Positions 27,330 to 41,485 are shown, counted from the stretch's first letter. The stretch is 64,000 nt of DNA from Psychrobacter sp. APC 3281 (GCF_030407815.1 NZ_JASDCS010000002.1:1-64000); one strand, 5' to 3'. Notes: generated by a model from the letters alone, not told the origin. Translations and numbers: made by a program.

Positions 27330-29528
27330 ATGAGCCAGTCTTCTAACACCAGTCGTATTCAAAAAGGCAGTCTTGCCATCGATCAGCAGTTATATGACTT
27401 TATTGAAAACGAAGTATTACCGAAAGTCGGTGTGGATTCAGACGATTATTGGTCAGGTTTCGAAAAGGTTATTAAAGAGTTTACCCCGCGCAATAAAGCA
27501 CTATTAGAAACTCGTGACAAGATTCAAGCGCAGATTGACCAATGGCACTTAGATAATCCTGCAAAAGATGGCGAAATCGACTATCCAGCTTATAAGACAT
27601 TCCTACAAGAGATTGGTTATTTGCTACCTGAAGGCGAAGCATTTACGGTTGATACCAAAAACGTCGATGACGAAATCGCGCACATCGCAGGGCCGCAGCT
27701 AGTCGTACCAGTTCGTAATGCTCGTTATGCGCTTAATGCGACCAACGCACGATGGGGTAGTTTATACGATGCTTTGTATGGCACCGATGTTATCAGCAGT
27801 GATAATGGCCAAGAAGCGGGTGGTAGCTATAATCCTACTCGCGGCGCTGCTGTTGTCGCTTACGCTAAAGCGTTCTTAGATGAGCACTTCACACTAGCAT
27901 CAGGTTCTTACAATGATGTGACTGGCTTTAAAGTAGTCGATGACAAGCTTGAAGTCGTACAAGGTGATAGCAGTACCGAGCTAAAAGATACGGCTAAGTT
28001 TGTTGGCTTTGTCGGTGACGCTGAAGCTCCTACAGGTGTACTATTAAAGAACAACGGCTTGCATGCTGAGATTCAAATCGATAGTAATCATCCAGTGGGT
28101 AAAGACGATCCAGCAAACATCAAGGACGTACTGCTTGAGTCGGCTATGACAGCCATTCAGGATTGTGAAGACTCAGTCGCTGCGGTAGATGCAGAAGAAA
28201 AAGTCGAAGTCTATCGTAACTGGCTTGGCTTAATGAATAGCGACCTACAAGAAACCTTTGAAAAAGGTGGCAAGACGCGTACACGTAAGCAAAACCCAGA
28301 TCGTGAATATAACACACCAGATGGTGGCAAGCTGATCTTACCAGGTCGTTCGCTATTGTTGATTCGTAACGTCGGTCACTTAATGCAGAACCCTGCCATC
28401 TTAGTCGATTTGGGCGAGGGCCAAGAGCAGATATTTGAAGGCTTAATGGATGGTTTAATCACGCCACTATTATCACTTAATGATATCAAAGGTAAAAACG
28501 AGCTATCAAACTCGCGTCAAGGCTCAATGTATATCGTGAAGCCAAAAATGCATGGTCCTGAAGAAGTCAAGATGGCCAATGACTTATTTAATGCGTCAGA
28601 AGACCTATTAGGTCTAGAGCGCAATACGCTCAAAATCGGCATCATGGATGAAGAGCGCCGTATGACGGTCAACTTAAAAGAAGCAATCCGCCAAGCCAAA
28701 GAGCGCGTTATCTTTATTAACACAGGTTTCTTAGACCGTACTGGTGATGAGATGCATACCAGCATGAATGCAGGTCCATTTGTACCAAAAGGCGAGATGA
28801 AATCGCAAGCATGGCAGCCTGCTTATGAGCAGTGGAACGTTGATATCGGCCTAGAGACAGGCCTACAAGGTCGTGCGCAAATTGGTAAAGGTATGTGGGC
28901 CAAGCCTGATGAAATGAAAGAGATGATGGATACTAAGGCTGCTCATCCTAAGTCTGGTGCTAGCACTGCATGGGTACCATCACCAACGGGCGCTACCTTG
29001 CATAGCATACACTATCATCAAGTAAGCGTAGCCGATGTACAGGACGCGCTAAAATCACGCGAGCGCGCTAGCTTGGATGACATCCTGACCATTCCATTGG
29101 CGAAAAATACCGACTGGACTGACGAAGAAAAGCAGCAAGAGCTTGAAAACAATGCTCAAGGTATTTTGGGTTATGTCGTACGCTGGGTAAATCAAGGCGT
29201 TGGTTGCTCCAAGGTACCTGACATCAACGATGTCGGTCTCATGGAAGATCGTGCTACTTTGCGTATCTCAAGCCAACATATTGCCAACTGGTTGCATCAT
29301 GGTGTGGTTAGTGAGCAGCAAGTGATGGATACAATGAAACGCATGGCCAAGGTCGTCGATGAGCAGAATGCAGGCGATGATGACTATCAATCAATGGCAG
29401 ATAGCTTCGATAGCTCTTACGCATTCAAAGCAGCCTGCGATTTAGTCTTCAAAGGACGTGCACAGCCTAGCGGTTATACTGAACCATTATTGCACCAAGC
29501 ACGTTTGGATCTTAAAGCAAACGCTTAG
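27330..29528 (+). CDS. glcB: Malate synthase G
   Basis: It condenses glyoxylate with acetyl-CoA to malate, the second step of the glyoxylate shunt, and also serves glycolate use. The 732-residue length is typical of the monomeric G form. The glyoxylate/Mg site residues lie in [14 protein letters not shown], the [14 protein letters not shown] segment is diagnostic, and [18 protein letters not shown] is near the C-terminus. GATAAGGA precedes the ATG. Isocitrate lyase is encoded 20 kb away at 49908, so the shunt genes are unlinked. Confidence 0.96.
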   Translation: MSQSSNTSRIQKGSLAIDQQLYDFIENEVLPKVGVDSDDYWSGFEKVIKEFTPRNKALLETRDKIQAQIDQWHLDNPAKDGEIDYPAYKTFLQEIGYLLPEGEAFTVDTKNVDDEIAHIAGPQLVVPVRNARYALNATNARWGSLYDALYGTDVISSDNGQEAGGSYNPTRGAAVVAYAKAFLDEHFTLASGSYNDVTGFKVVDDKLEVVQGDSSTELKDTAKFVGFVGDAEAPTGVLLKNNGLHAEIQIDSNHPVGKDDPANIKDVLLESAMTAIQDCEDSVAAVDAEEKVEVYRNWLGLMNSDLQETFEKGGKTRTRKQNPDREYNTPDGGKLILPGRSLLLIRNVGHLMQNPAILVDLGEGQEQIFEGLMDGLITPLLSLNDIKGKNELSNSRQGSMYIVKPKMHGPEEVKMANDLFNASEDLLGLERNTLKIGIMDEERRMTVNLKEAIRQAKERVIFINTGFLDRTGDEMHTSMNAGPFVPKGEMKSQAWQPAYEQWNVDIGLETGLQGRAQIGKGMWAKPDEMKEMMDTKAAHPKSGASTAWVPSPTGATLHSIHYHQVSVADVQDALKSRERASLDDILTIPLAKNTDWTDEEKQQELENNAQGILGYVVRWVNQGVGCSKVPDINDVGLMEDRATLRISSQHIANWLHHGVVSEQQVMDTMKRMAKVVDEQNAGDDDYQSMADSFDSSYAFKAACDLVFKGRAQPSGYTEPLLHQARLDLKANA

Positions 29529-30138
29529 AACAATAGACTAAATATGACAGGCATTTGAGCATACTTGATGAGCAAGTATGCCAGTCAGTCTTGCTCATTT
29601 GTAACTGATAAATTTGCTCAAATAGATTATTAACTTCTTAATTAGCGCTATTTATTTTTTAGTAAATAGCGCTTTATTTTGGACTATTATTCGAGGTTTA
29701 TTATAAAAATTTAAGAATATTAGTAATCATATTAACCAATATTATTCGTATCTAATTGAGTAAGCGGAAGTTTTTTAACAATCGTTCAAATAAAATAAAG
29801 CATCTGTTATTCGATAACGCATGTATCGAAAAGACAAAAAAATATGTTGCAAATTATGTCAAAGTTGTTATGCTTGTACTCGAAGTATGAGTTTGGTAAC
29901 GGATGTTACGCAATGGAAGGATAAAAACTAAAGATTACATGGCAGTTACTTTTTTAATCCCAGTTATGTAAATCATGGTTTTTTTCATCTTACTGTAATA
30001 GAACTTCGCCACACTTGTTTCTGACTAATCTCGGTAGCCAGTTACACATTATATCTTTGAGGATTTGTGACGATACCATTATGGGCGCCAGCTAATAATA
30101 GCTTGCTCATTACTACAATTGTAAAGTGGAGATACCCC
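29529..30138. other. Long 5' region of the porin gene
   Basis: It includes a perfect hairpin without T-run (GCATACTTG/CAAGTATGC at about 29562-29583), the glcB terminator at 29644-29678, and about 450 bp of AT-rich sequence ahead of the porin. No ORF or RNA gene can be supported, though a long leader or small RNA upstream of an abundant porin is possible. Confidence 0.5.
29644..29678 (+). terminator. Terminator-like hairpin after glcB
   Basis: AGCGCTATTTA (29644-29654) pairs perfectly with TAAATAGCGCT (29663-29673), followed by TTATTTT. Confidence 0.7.
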
Positions 30139-31167
30139 ATGAAAAAACTACTTTTAGCTACAGCAATCGCAGCCCTATCTGTATCTGCAGCCAATGCAGC
30201 ACCAACTCTATACGGTAAAGCTTTCTTAGCGGCTGACTATGAAAATGCTGAATTTGATGGCCCTGCTGGCAACATGTATGACGAAGATACAGTACAGATT
30301 AACTCTCATGCTTCACGTATCGGCCTTAAAGGTTCTGAAGCCATGACTGCTAACACTGATGTTATCTATCGTTTAGAGTACGGTACAAGCATCGATGGTG
30401 ATAACGCTACTTTCAGTAACCGTGATACGTATCTTGGTGTTGTAAACAAGCAGTTCGGTGAGTTCCGCGTTGGTAAAAACCAATCAAGCCTAGCTCGTAT
30501 TGACAACGTTGTTGTTAACCAAGGTTACTGGGATAACCTAGGCCAAACTCAAAATGAAAGTGAAGTTGTTAGTGCTTTGAACATGGCGGATAGTAACCGT
30601 ATCAACAGTTCAGTTATTTGGACTGCACCAAAATACAACGGCCTACCATTACAACTGTCTGCAATGTATAGCTCTGATGATGCAAACGGTAATGACAACG
30701 CAGGCTTCGGTGTAGCTATGTTGTTTGACCAAGGTACTGGCTTCACTGCTGGTATTGCTTACGATAAAGACCAAAACATTGATGGTGATATCATCCGTGG
30801 TACAGCGACTGTTGATCTAGGTAAATACATGGCCGCTCCTGTCACTCTAGGTGCGCTATACCAAGTAGGTGATTACGATTACGGTACTAAAGATGAAAAA
30901 GGTCTAGTTGTTAGCGCTCAGATGGGTCTAAATAACTTTGCTTATCCAGCAGCTGTATATGCCCAGTACAACAAAACTGACAACTTAGATGGTCTTGATA
31001 ATGCTGATTCAGACCAAATCGTTGTTGGTGGTAAATACATGTATAAAGACAACATCATTGCTCATGCCTATGCTGGCGTAAACAATGCTGATAACGTTCC
31101 ATACATGGATACCAGAGGTGATGCAGACGTAGTCGTAGTTGGTACTGGTCTAGAATACTTATTCTAG
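30139..31167 (+). CDS. Outer-membrane porin (Gram-negative porin family)
   Basis: This 342-residue precursor has a clear signal peptide (MKKLLLATAIAALSVSAANA, cleaved before APTLYGKAFL). The mature part shows porin features: LYGK at the start, RIGLKGSEAMT, a negatively charged constriction-type loop and a C-terminal strand ending in aromatic Phe (TGLEYLF). These trimeric barrels allow diffusion of small solutes. ATG 30139 is chosen for the signal peptide; upstream in-frame codons from 30067 would disrupt it. The high content of preferred codons and the long leader fit strong expression. Confidence 0.92.
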   Translation: MKKLLLATAIAALSVSAANAAPTLYGKAFLAADYENAEFDGPAGNMYDEDTVQINSHASRIGLKGSEAMTANTDVIYRLEYGTSIDGDNATFSNRDTYLGVVNKQFGEFRVGKNQSSLARIDNVVVNQGYWDNLGQTQNESEVVSALNMADSNRINSSVIWTAPKYNGLPLQLSAMYSSDDANGNDNAGFGVAMLFDQGTGFTAGIAYDKDQNIDGDIIRGTATVDLGKYMAAPVTLGALYQVGDYDYGTKDEKGLVVSAQMGLNNFAYPAAVYAQYNKTDNLDGLDNADSDQIVVGGKYMYKDNIIAHAYAGVNNADNVPYMDTRGDADVVVVGTGLEYLF

Positions 31168-31188
31168 TAACAACTAGAATTTGATTTT

Positions 31189-31219
31189 AAAAAAACTCAT
31201 CCTTCGGGGTGAGTTTTTT
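31189..31219 (+). terminator. Intrinsic terminator after the porin
   Basis: AAAACTCATCC and GGGTGAGTTTT pair around a stable C(TTCG)G tetraloop, followed by T residues. Confidence 0.9.
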
Positions 31220-31242
31220 GTTGTGTAGCGTTTTAATAATAG

Positions 31243-32994
<1,752 letters not shown>

Positions 32995-33031
32995 TTCTTA
33001 CAACGTAGTGCAAAGTGAAAGCGCTTATTAT

Positions 33032-33066
33032 AAAAAAGACTGATCTCCGGATTGGTCTTTTTTTTG
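33032..33066 (+). terminator. Intrinsic terminator after pyrG
   Basis: AAAAAGACTGATC pairs with GATTGGTCTTTTT (two G-T pairs) around TCCG, followed by more T. Confidence 0.85.
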
Positions 33067-33071
33067 CTTAA

Positions 33072-34085
<1,014 letters not shown>

Positions 34086-34112
34086 TACGGTACGTGATAA
34101 GAGGGCTATATA

Positions 34113-34370
34113 ATGGCAATTCAGATGGCGCAAGTAAGCATCGAAAATATTGACGATGCAGAAGGCTTAAATAGCGTAATGACCGCGCTTAAGAATATCT
34201 CAGGCGTGACGACTATCAATTTGGATCCCAAGCATAATGTCGCAACGGTGAGCTATGATGATACAGATACTAGTATCCATGCCTTGACGGCGGCGATTAG
34301 TATGGTGGACTATGCGACTCAGCCATTTCCGATTGATTCACCGCAGAACCCGCACCATAACGATTTATAA
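34113..34370 (+). CDS. HMA-fold protein lacking the metal-binding cysteines
   Basis: This 85-residue protein has the beta-alpha-beta-beta-alpha-beta pattern of heavy-metal-associated domains (AQVSIENIDDAEGLNSVMTA, then a strand/helix series including TTINLDPKHNVATVSYDD). It contains no cysteine at all; the CxxC loop is replaced by acidic IDDAEG. It therefore cannot bind copper in the usual way. GAGGG precedes the ATG, and it probably travels with kdsA. The real CopZ-like chaperone lies 255 bp downstream. Role unknown. Confidence 0.75.
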   Translation: MAIQMAQVSIENIDDAEGLNSVMTALKNISGVTTINLDPKHNVATVSYDDTDTSIHALTAAISMVDYATQPFPIDSPQNPHHNDL

Positions 34371-34537
34371 TTACAAATAGCTATTGCTATAAACTTGTCG
34401 ATTAGACCTTTTAGGTTTTTATTGACAAGTTACTGTCTCGTTAATAGCATCTCGTTAATAAAGCAACAACCAAACGGTCTTGTTGTCGAGGATAATAGGG
34501 CTTATGCTTATTTAATGTAGCTTTGATAGTTGCTCTT

Positions 34538-34565
34538 ACTTTGATAACTTAAAAAATATCAAAGT
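34538..34565. promoter_or_regulatory. Inverted repeat upstream of copZ, candidate operator
   Basis: ACTTTGATA (34538-34546) and TATCAAAGT (34557-34565) form a perfect 9-bp inverted repeat with a 10-base spacer, 60 bp before copZ. CAAAGTAGGCATTAA, starting in its right arm, resembles CAAAGTAGCATTGA in the palindrome before copA. A shared regulator is possible but unproven. Confidence 0.45.
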
Positions 34566-34624
34566 AGGCATTAACAGAATCACTATGAGAGTTGCTCATT
34601 ACTAATAAAAATAAGGAGCCTAAT

Positions 34625-34849
34625 ATGGCAGATCAAACACGTATTATTAAAATTGACGGTATGACTTGTGGCGGATGCGTAGCAAGCGTACATACAGCAA
34701 CAGCCGATATTGATGGATTAGAAACTATTACCGTTGACCTCGCTGATAACCTAGCGACGATAACCTTTGATGATAGCAAAACCAGTGCAGAGGCTATTGC
34801 TTCAGCTATTGACGATGCTGGATTTGAGGCGACAGTTGCTAACTCATAA
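34625..34849 (+). CDS. copZ: CopZ-like copper chaperone (HMA domain)
   Basis: This 74-residue protein is a single HMA domain with the copper site GMTCGGCVAS (the two Cys bind Cu(I)). Such proteins hand Cu(I) to the P-type ATPase CopA, which is encoded just downstream. ATG 34625 (MADQTRIIKIDGMTCGGC) has a strong AAGGAG 8 bases upstream; the longer frame from 34592 is not supported. It has its own terminator, so it can be expressed apart from copA. Confidence 0.92.
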   Translation: MADQTRIIKIDGMTCGGCVASVHTATADIDGLETITVDLADNLATITFDDSKTSAEAIASAIDDAGFEATVANS

Positions 34850-34869
34850 GTCTCATCTTTTCTGTAAAG

Positions 34870-34912
34870 AACCAGCTAACATGTTATTACAAGCATGATA
34901 GCTGGTTTTTTA
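34870..34912 (+). terminator. Intrinsic terminator after copZ
   Basis: AACCAGCTAACATG (34870-34883) pairs with CATGATAGCTGGTT (34894-34907), with one mismatch, followed by T residues. Confidence 0.85.
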
Positions 34913-34924
34913 ATGATTAACGAT

Positions 34925-34983
34925 TATGAGTATTTTAGACAAAGTAGCATTGATACATTGCTACTTTGTCTAAAATACTCATA
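34925..34983. repeat. Perfect 25-bp palindrome with 9-bp loop between copZ and copA
   Basis: TATGAGTATTTTAGACAAAG...GCA (34925-34949) is exactly mirrored at 34959-34983. There is no T-run after it, so it is not a standard terminator, and the copZ terminator already lies just before it. It is about 105 bp upstream of copA. It could be an operator, an RNA-processing hairpin or a tiny mobile palindrome. Confidence 0.9.
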
Positions 34984-35087
34984 CTGAATACAATATAACC
35001 CAATTGCTTTATTTGAATTTCTTGCCCACCCACTGATATTTTATCGTGGTTCCTACAAATTTATAGGCACCATGACGAGTTTTATTT

Positions 35088-37445
35088 ATGAACGATACCA
35101 CCCGTACTACCAAAGATGAGTCTTATGATGTCGAAACTGATGTTGAGTCCAACACGACACTGACACCGCAACGCGCGCATTTGCAATTGGCGATTGATGG
35201 CATGACTTGTCAGGCCTGCGCTTCAAGAATTGAGAAGGTGCTTAACAAGAAGCCTTCGGTGTACGAGGTAAGTGTGAGTTTTGCTGGCGAGACTGCCAAT
35301 GTTGATTATGATCCAACCCAGACGACGCCCGAACAGGTGACAGAGTGGGTGAATAAAACAGGCTTTGTGGCTAATGTGCAGGCAGCTGATAGCTTATTTA
35401 CTCAGACTGACAAAGATACTGCCACTCAATATCCATGGCGCTTAATTGGTTTATGGTTATGTTTGGTGCCTTTTTTAGTTGGCATGGCAGGTATGCTGAC
35501 GGGTTTTGGTATGGCGTGGATGCCGCCAGTCTGGATTCAGTTTATCTTAGCGACGATTGTGCAGTTTGGCTTTGCGCTACCGTTCTACAAAAGCGCTTGG
35601 GCATCCATAAGAGGTGGTCTTGCCAATATGGATGTATTGGTGGTGATTGGTACCGTGACGATATGGGCGTATTCGACTTATCTATGGCTTACTCACGGCG
35701 ATGGGACTTTAAGTAGTCTGTTGCAAAGTGGACATGCGGGCGGACACGGTGCTAGTAATAGCCCAGCCGTATATTTTGAAGCAGGGGTGATGGTTATTGT
35801 CTTTGTGCGTACAGGTAAATATCTTGAGGAACGTACCAAGAAGCACAGCCTAAACAGTATTGATTTACTATTGTCATTGACACCTGATGAAGTAGAGCAG
35901 CAGCAGCCAAATGGTGAATTTCATAATATTGCATTATCTGGTGTGCAAGTAGATGACGTCCTACGTGCAAAGCAAGGCAGCCGCGTCGCTACAGATGGTA
36001 CCGTCATAGAAGGCAGCGGTTGGTGCGTGGAGAGTCATTTAACTGGCGAATCAGTCGCACTCAAAAAAGAACAAGGTGATGGATTGCTGGCAGGTGCCTT
36101 GGTAGAGAATGGCAGTCTGCTCTATCGTGTCAGTGCAAAGGGCAGTGATACGAAACTTGGCGATATGGTACAAGCGTTGAGTGATGCACAAGGCTCAAAA
36201 GCCAATCTAGCGCGTCTCGCGGATCGAGTAACGGCTATTTTTGTACCTGTAGTGGTAATGATTGCGTTGGTTACTTTTGGGGTCACATGGTGGCTAACAG
36301 GTATGGTTGATACTGCTTTAATGCACGCAGTATCGGTATTGGTCATTGCTTGTCCTTGTGCACTTGGTTTGGCCACGCCAGCGGCAATTATGGCGGGTAT
36401 GGGCGTTGCTGCGCGTCATGGTGTGTGGTTCAAGGATGCGCAAAGTCTTGAGGCAGCAGGTAATATAGATACGGTAGTACTCGATAAAACAGGTACATTG
36501 ACCATTGGCAAGCCTACTATCGTCGATCATGTCATGGTGGATAAGTCGCTTGCTGTTGATGATGTATTGCAGATTGCAGCCAGTGTCGAGGCGCATGCCA
36601 GTCATCCATTAGCAACTGCTCTGGTAAACACAGCTAAAGACCGTCAACTAAATCTATTTAATGTGACTGACATCAGTGTGATAAAAGGCGCTGGTATACA
36701 AGCAAATATCGAAGGGCTTGGATTAGTAAAAGTGGGTACGGCAGAGTTTGCGAACTTGACGTTGCCAAGATTCATGCCAAAAGTATGGCAAATTGCTAGT
36801 ACCGTTGCGATTAGTATCAATGATGAGCCATTAGGTGCATTTGCCTTAGCCGATGACTTAAAGGCAGATACGCCGCAAGCAATCGCTGCACTACAAAATG
36901 CAGGTATTAATGTGATTCTGATGAGTGGTGATAAGCAGTCCGTCGTCGATCATGTAGCAGGGCAGTTGGGTATTGATAAGGCTTATGGCAAGATGAGCCC
37001 ACGTGACAAGGCCAGCCAAATTGCACTATTGCAAACTGCTGGTCATAAGGTAGCGATGGCAGGAGACGGCGTCAACGATGCGCCAGCGATGGCTACTGCT
37101 GATGCCAGTTTTGCGATGTTTGAGGGGACTGATGTCGCGCAGCATAGTGCTTCTGCACGTCTAATGGGTGAGTCGCTCATGCATATCGATGCAGCACAAA
37201 AAATCGCTCAAGCGACGCTACGTAATATTAAACAAAATCTGTTTTTTGCCTTTATTTATAACTGTCTAGGTATTCCGCTTGCTGCGTTTGGGTTTTTGAA
37301 TCCGATGATTGCAGCCGCTGCTATGGCGCTTAGCTCCATCTCAGTACTTATGAATGCACTACGATTGACACGGTTTAAGACAGAGGTTGAGCTAGATAAT
37401 ACGGTATCCACCTCTCATACGGATAAAGAACACATAGCGAAATAA
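35088..37445 (+). CDS. copA: Copper-exporting P-type ATPase
   Basis: CopA pumps Cu(I) from cytoplasm to periplasm. The 785-residue protein has one N-terminal HMA domain with GMTCQACASRIEK (about residues 37-49), eight predicted membrane helices, the actuator TGES in SHLTGESVAL, the ion-channel motif VIACPCALGLATP, the phosphorylated Asp in VLDKTGTLTIG, the SHPLATAL motif and the hinge AGDGVNDAPAM. A Gly/His-containing loop (GHAGGHGASNS) between early helices may be periplasmic. Only one HMA domain is present, fewer than in E. coli CopA. A short acidic leader of about 27 residues precedes it. Confidence 0.96.
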   Translation: MNDTTRTTKDESYDVETDVESNTTLTPQRAHLQLAIDGMTCQACASRIEKVLNKKPSVYEVSVSFAGETANVDYDPTQTTPEQVTEWVNKTGFVANVQAADSLFTQTDKDTATQYPWRLIGLWLCLVPFLVGMAGMLTGFGMAWMPPVWIQFILATIVQFGFALPFYKSAWASIRGGLANMDVLVVIGTVTIWAYSTYLWLTHGDGTLSSLLQSGHAGGHGASNSPAVYFEAGVMVIVFVRTGKYLEERTKKHSLNSIDLLLSLTPDEVEQQQPNGEFHNIALSGVQVDDVLRAKQGSRVATDGTVIEGSGWCVESHLTGESVALKKEQGDGLLAGALVENGSLLYRVSAKGSDTKLGDMVQALSDAQGSKANLARLADRVTAIFVPVVVMIALVTFGVTWWLTGMVDTALMHAVSVLVIACPCALGLATPAAIMAGMGVAARHGVWFKDAQSLEAAGNIDTVVLDKTGTLTIGKPTIVDHVMVDKSLAVDDVLQIAASVEAHASHPLATALVNTAKDRQLNLFNVTDISVIKGAGIQANIEGLGLVKVGTAEFANLTLPRFMPKVWQIASTVAISINDEPLGAFALADDLKADTPQAIAALQNAGINVILMSGDKQSVVDHVAGQLGIDKAYGKMSPRDKASQIALLQTAGHKVAMAGDGVNDAPAMATADASFAMFEGTDVAQHSASARLMGESLMHIDAAQKIAQATLRNIKQNLFFAFIYNCLGIPLAAFGFLNPMIAAAAMALSSISVLMNALRLTRFKTEVELDNTVSTSHTDKEHIAK

Positions 37446-39088
<1,643 letters not shown>

Positions 39089-39240
39089 GAGTTTGACTGG
39101 CTCTTTGGCGTATAATATACGTTGAAAAGCCTAGACTCATCAGCTGAAGTCAATATTTAGGCGATATATAATCATTTGTATATCGCCTAATCAGCTTAAA
39201 ATTTACTATCCTCTTTTATACCGTTTGGCGTTATCACCTT

Positions 39241-39549
39241 ATGAAATATTTTAGCCAATTTATACTACTTGCTCTAGCCGTTGCAGTGCTTTTAGGATTG
39301 CAATATCAGTATTGGTTGGGTGAAAATGGCCGCTTTGAGCATAATAAGTTAACAGCTCAAATTGAAGAGCAACAACGTTTGAATGACAATCAAGTTGCAG
39401 CAAACAACTTACTACGCACCGATGTTCAAGATTTAAAAACGGGACTTGAGGCCGTAGAAGAGCATGCTCGCTTAGATTTAGGTTTAATCAAACCCAATGA
39501 GACTTTTGTCCAAGTATCCACCGCACCAACCACGCACAGCAACTATTAG
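39241..39549 (+). CDS. ftsB: Cell division protein FtsB
   Basis: FtsB is a small bitopic divisome protein that acts with FtsL and FtsQ to activate septal wall synthesis. The 102-residue sequence shows a membrane helix (about 6-21, ILLALAVAVLLGLQYQYW), then a coiled coil (KLTAQIEEQQRLNDNQVAAN), and the conserved end ARLDLGLIKPNETFVQV. Its place between eno and ispD is typical. Confidence 0.94.
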   Translation: MKYFSQFILLALAVAVLLGLQYQYWLGENGRFEHNKLTAQIEEQQRLNDNQVAANNLLRTDVQDLKTGLEAVEEHARLDLGLIKPNETFVQVSTAPTTHSNY

Positions 39550-39716
39550 CTTTATAAATACACTAGCTTTCACGAATACACTAATTTTTACGACATGAAT
39601 TAATTTTCATGATGCAGCATCATAATGTTGTTATTTGACACCATTCATCATACTTGACACCTGCTTTATTCCTCTTTACATATACTGTCATGGGCTCAAA
39701 CCATGAGTACACTACT

Positions 39717-40445
39717 ATGAATACAACCCCTAATATACATGCCATGATCGTCGCAGCTGGTCGCGGCAGCCGTTTTGGTGCGTCTATCGCCAAGCAATAT
39801 ACTATGCTAGAAGGTCAGACGCTATTGCAGCATAGCGTGGCACGACTTGCTTGTAGCGATTACATCGATAGGTGTCTATTGGTCATATCAGCCGATGACA
39901 GCACGGCTCAACAATTAGAGTTTGCCCTTCCTGTACGCTATGCAGTCGGCGGAGCAGAGCGTTGGCAGTCAGTACAAGCAGGCGTTGAAGCAGTTAGTCA
40001 GACAGGTGGTGATGATTCAGATTTGGTGCTTATTCATGATGCAGCACGTCCCGCTGTACCGAATGTAGATATCGATCAAGTGATTGAAGCAGCGATGATG
40101 GAGCCTTACGGCGCTATTCTAGCGACACCAGTGGCCGATACGTTAAAAGCTTCCTATCAGCTAGCTACCTCCGCAGAAGAGAGTCGTTCACACTCTTATA
40201 TCAAATCTACCATTGATCGTAGTAACATGTGGCAAGCACAAACCCCGCAAGTATTTCGTTTAGGTCAATTAAAAAAAGTCTTAAATCATGTGTTTGAGCA
40301 CAAGCTCAGCATTACAGATGAAGCCAGTGCTTTTGAACAACTAGGTTTACCAATCCGCTTAGTCTCTGGCAGCCGCCAGAATATAAAACTGACCTATCCT
40401 GATGATGCGGTACTGTTAACAGCGATTATGGCGCTTCAGTCTTAA
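39717..40445 (+). CDS. ispD: 2-C-methyl-D-erythritol 4-phosphate cytidylyltransferase
   Basis: IspD joins CTP and MEP in the non-mevalonate isoprenoid pathway. The nucleotide-binding start is HAMIVAAGRGSRFGASIAKQ, and LIHDAARPAVP and the APVADTLK-type segment (here TPVADTLK) are present. ATG 39717 gives 242 residues, close to the family size (about 236); an in-frame ATG at 39690 and TTG at 39654 are alternatives. It closes the eno-ftsB-ispD series. Confidence 0.95.
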   Translation: MNTTPNIHAMIVAAGRGSRFGASIAKQYTMLEGQTLLQHSVARLACSDYIDRCLLVISADDSTAQQLEFALPVRYAVGGAERWQSVQAGVEAVSQTGGDDSDLVLIHDAARPAVPNVDIDQVIEAAMMEPYGAILATPVADTLKASYQLATSAEESRSHSYIKSTIDRSNMWQAQTPQVFRLGQLKKVLNHVFEHKLSITDEASAFEQLGLPIRLVSGSRQNIKLTYPDDAVLLTAIMALQS

Positions 40446-40876
40446 TTTCAACTCTGCTTCCGCTAACGAGCATCAGTTTTACTCCTTTTGTACTTAATAA
40501 TGGCCATGATAAGAATTATAGCTTCAGTAGCCACTATATCCTCGTTAAAATTTTCTATACTATTTCAGAAAAATAATGAATTCAAAAATGAACTATTACT
40601 AAAGCCTATACCAAGAATATATATAATCTACTTTGGAATATAATATGGTTATTACATATGTTTTTTGTGTCTGAGCGGGCCTATGTCCAGTAATAGGTTG
40701 CTTTAATGACCAAACTAACCTATGATGTAACTAACTTAATACAATTAATATAAAAACTTATAAAATCAATAATATATCAGACCGATTCATTACGCTTAGT
40801 TATGTTGTCTCTATATTTTTTCTGAAGTTAGTATGATTGTTTTAGCGACATTTACCTGATAATAGGGAGAAGCTGA
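40446..40876. other. AT-rich region upstream of the BLUF gene
   Basis: This 430-bp region is clearly more AT-rich than flanking genes. I see no ORF, strong hairpin or RNA gene. It presumably contains the BLUF promoter. Confidence 0.45.
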
Positions 40877-41485
40877 TTGTCAACAATCAACGATTCAACA
40901 AATCCAGTAACGCCAGATCTCTGCCAGCTTGTATATATAAGCCGGATTACCTCTACTGGTCTTTCAAGTCCTAGCACGCTTAATGATATCTCAGAGACCG
41001 CGGTTGAACGCAATCAAATAGATAATGTCACCGGTATTCTTTGCTATGGCAATGGCTACTTTTTACAGTGTGTTGAGGGATCAGAGCAGGCACTAACCAA
41101 CCTAAAAAATCGTTTGTTGGTAGATGATCGACATAAAGAATTAAAGATTTTAGATTTTTCTGAAATTACCAAACGTCGTTTTGCCAGTTGGTCATTACGT
41201 TCAATTACCCTTGAGCGTTGGATGACTAAAGAGCCTGAGCTTAAAAAGTTAATGCCATTCAAGCCGTATGAGTGGGATTCTAATGAGTGGCAGAAGTTCT
41301 TGGACGTGTTGCAGGGCTACTATGAAGAGCAAACGAGAACAGGGAACGTTGATACGCCTCCTGTCAAATACAGCACGCTAGGGGTGACTTTAAGTAAGGT
41401 TGTAGGGCAGCATCAGGCGTTCTTTTTAATCCAGACGATATTGGGATTGATGATAGTGGCTACGTTGCTATGGTTACTGCTGTAA
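40877..41485 (+). CDS. Membrane-anchored BLUF blue-light photoreceptor
   Basis: BLUF domains bind FAD and sense blue light. The domain spans about residues 14-110: photoactive Tyr about 20 in CQLVYISR, Asn 46 in ERNQIDNVTGIL, Gln 64 in YFLQCVEG, and Trp 105 in ASWSLRS, where the residue two after it, often Met, is Leu. After a linker, the protein ends in a hydrophobic helix (about 181-202) at the very C-terminus, so it is predicted tail-anchored. No enzymatic output domain is present. The start is TTG 40877, with GGGAG about 9 bases upstream. BLUF-only proteins in Acinetobacter (BlsA) act by protein-protein contacts and are soluble. Confidence 0.92.
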   Translation: MSTINDSTNPVTPDLCQLVYISRITSTGLSSPSTLNDISETAVERNQIDNVTGILCYGNGYFLQCVEGSEQALTNLKNRLLVDDRHKELKILDFSEITKRRFASWSLRSITLERWMTKEPELKKLMPFKPYEWDSNEWQKFLDVLQGYYEEQTRTGNVDTPPVKYSTLGVTLSKVVGQHQAFFLIQTILGLMIVATLLWLLL

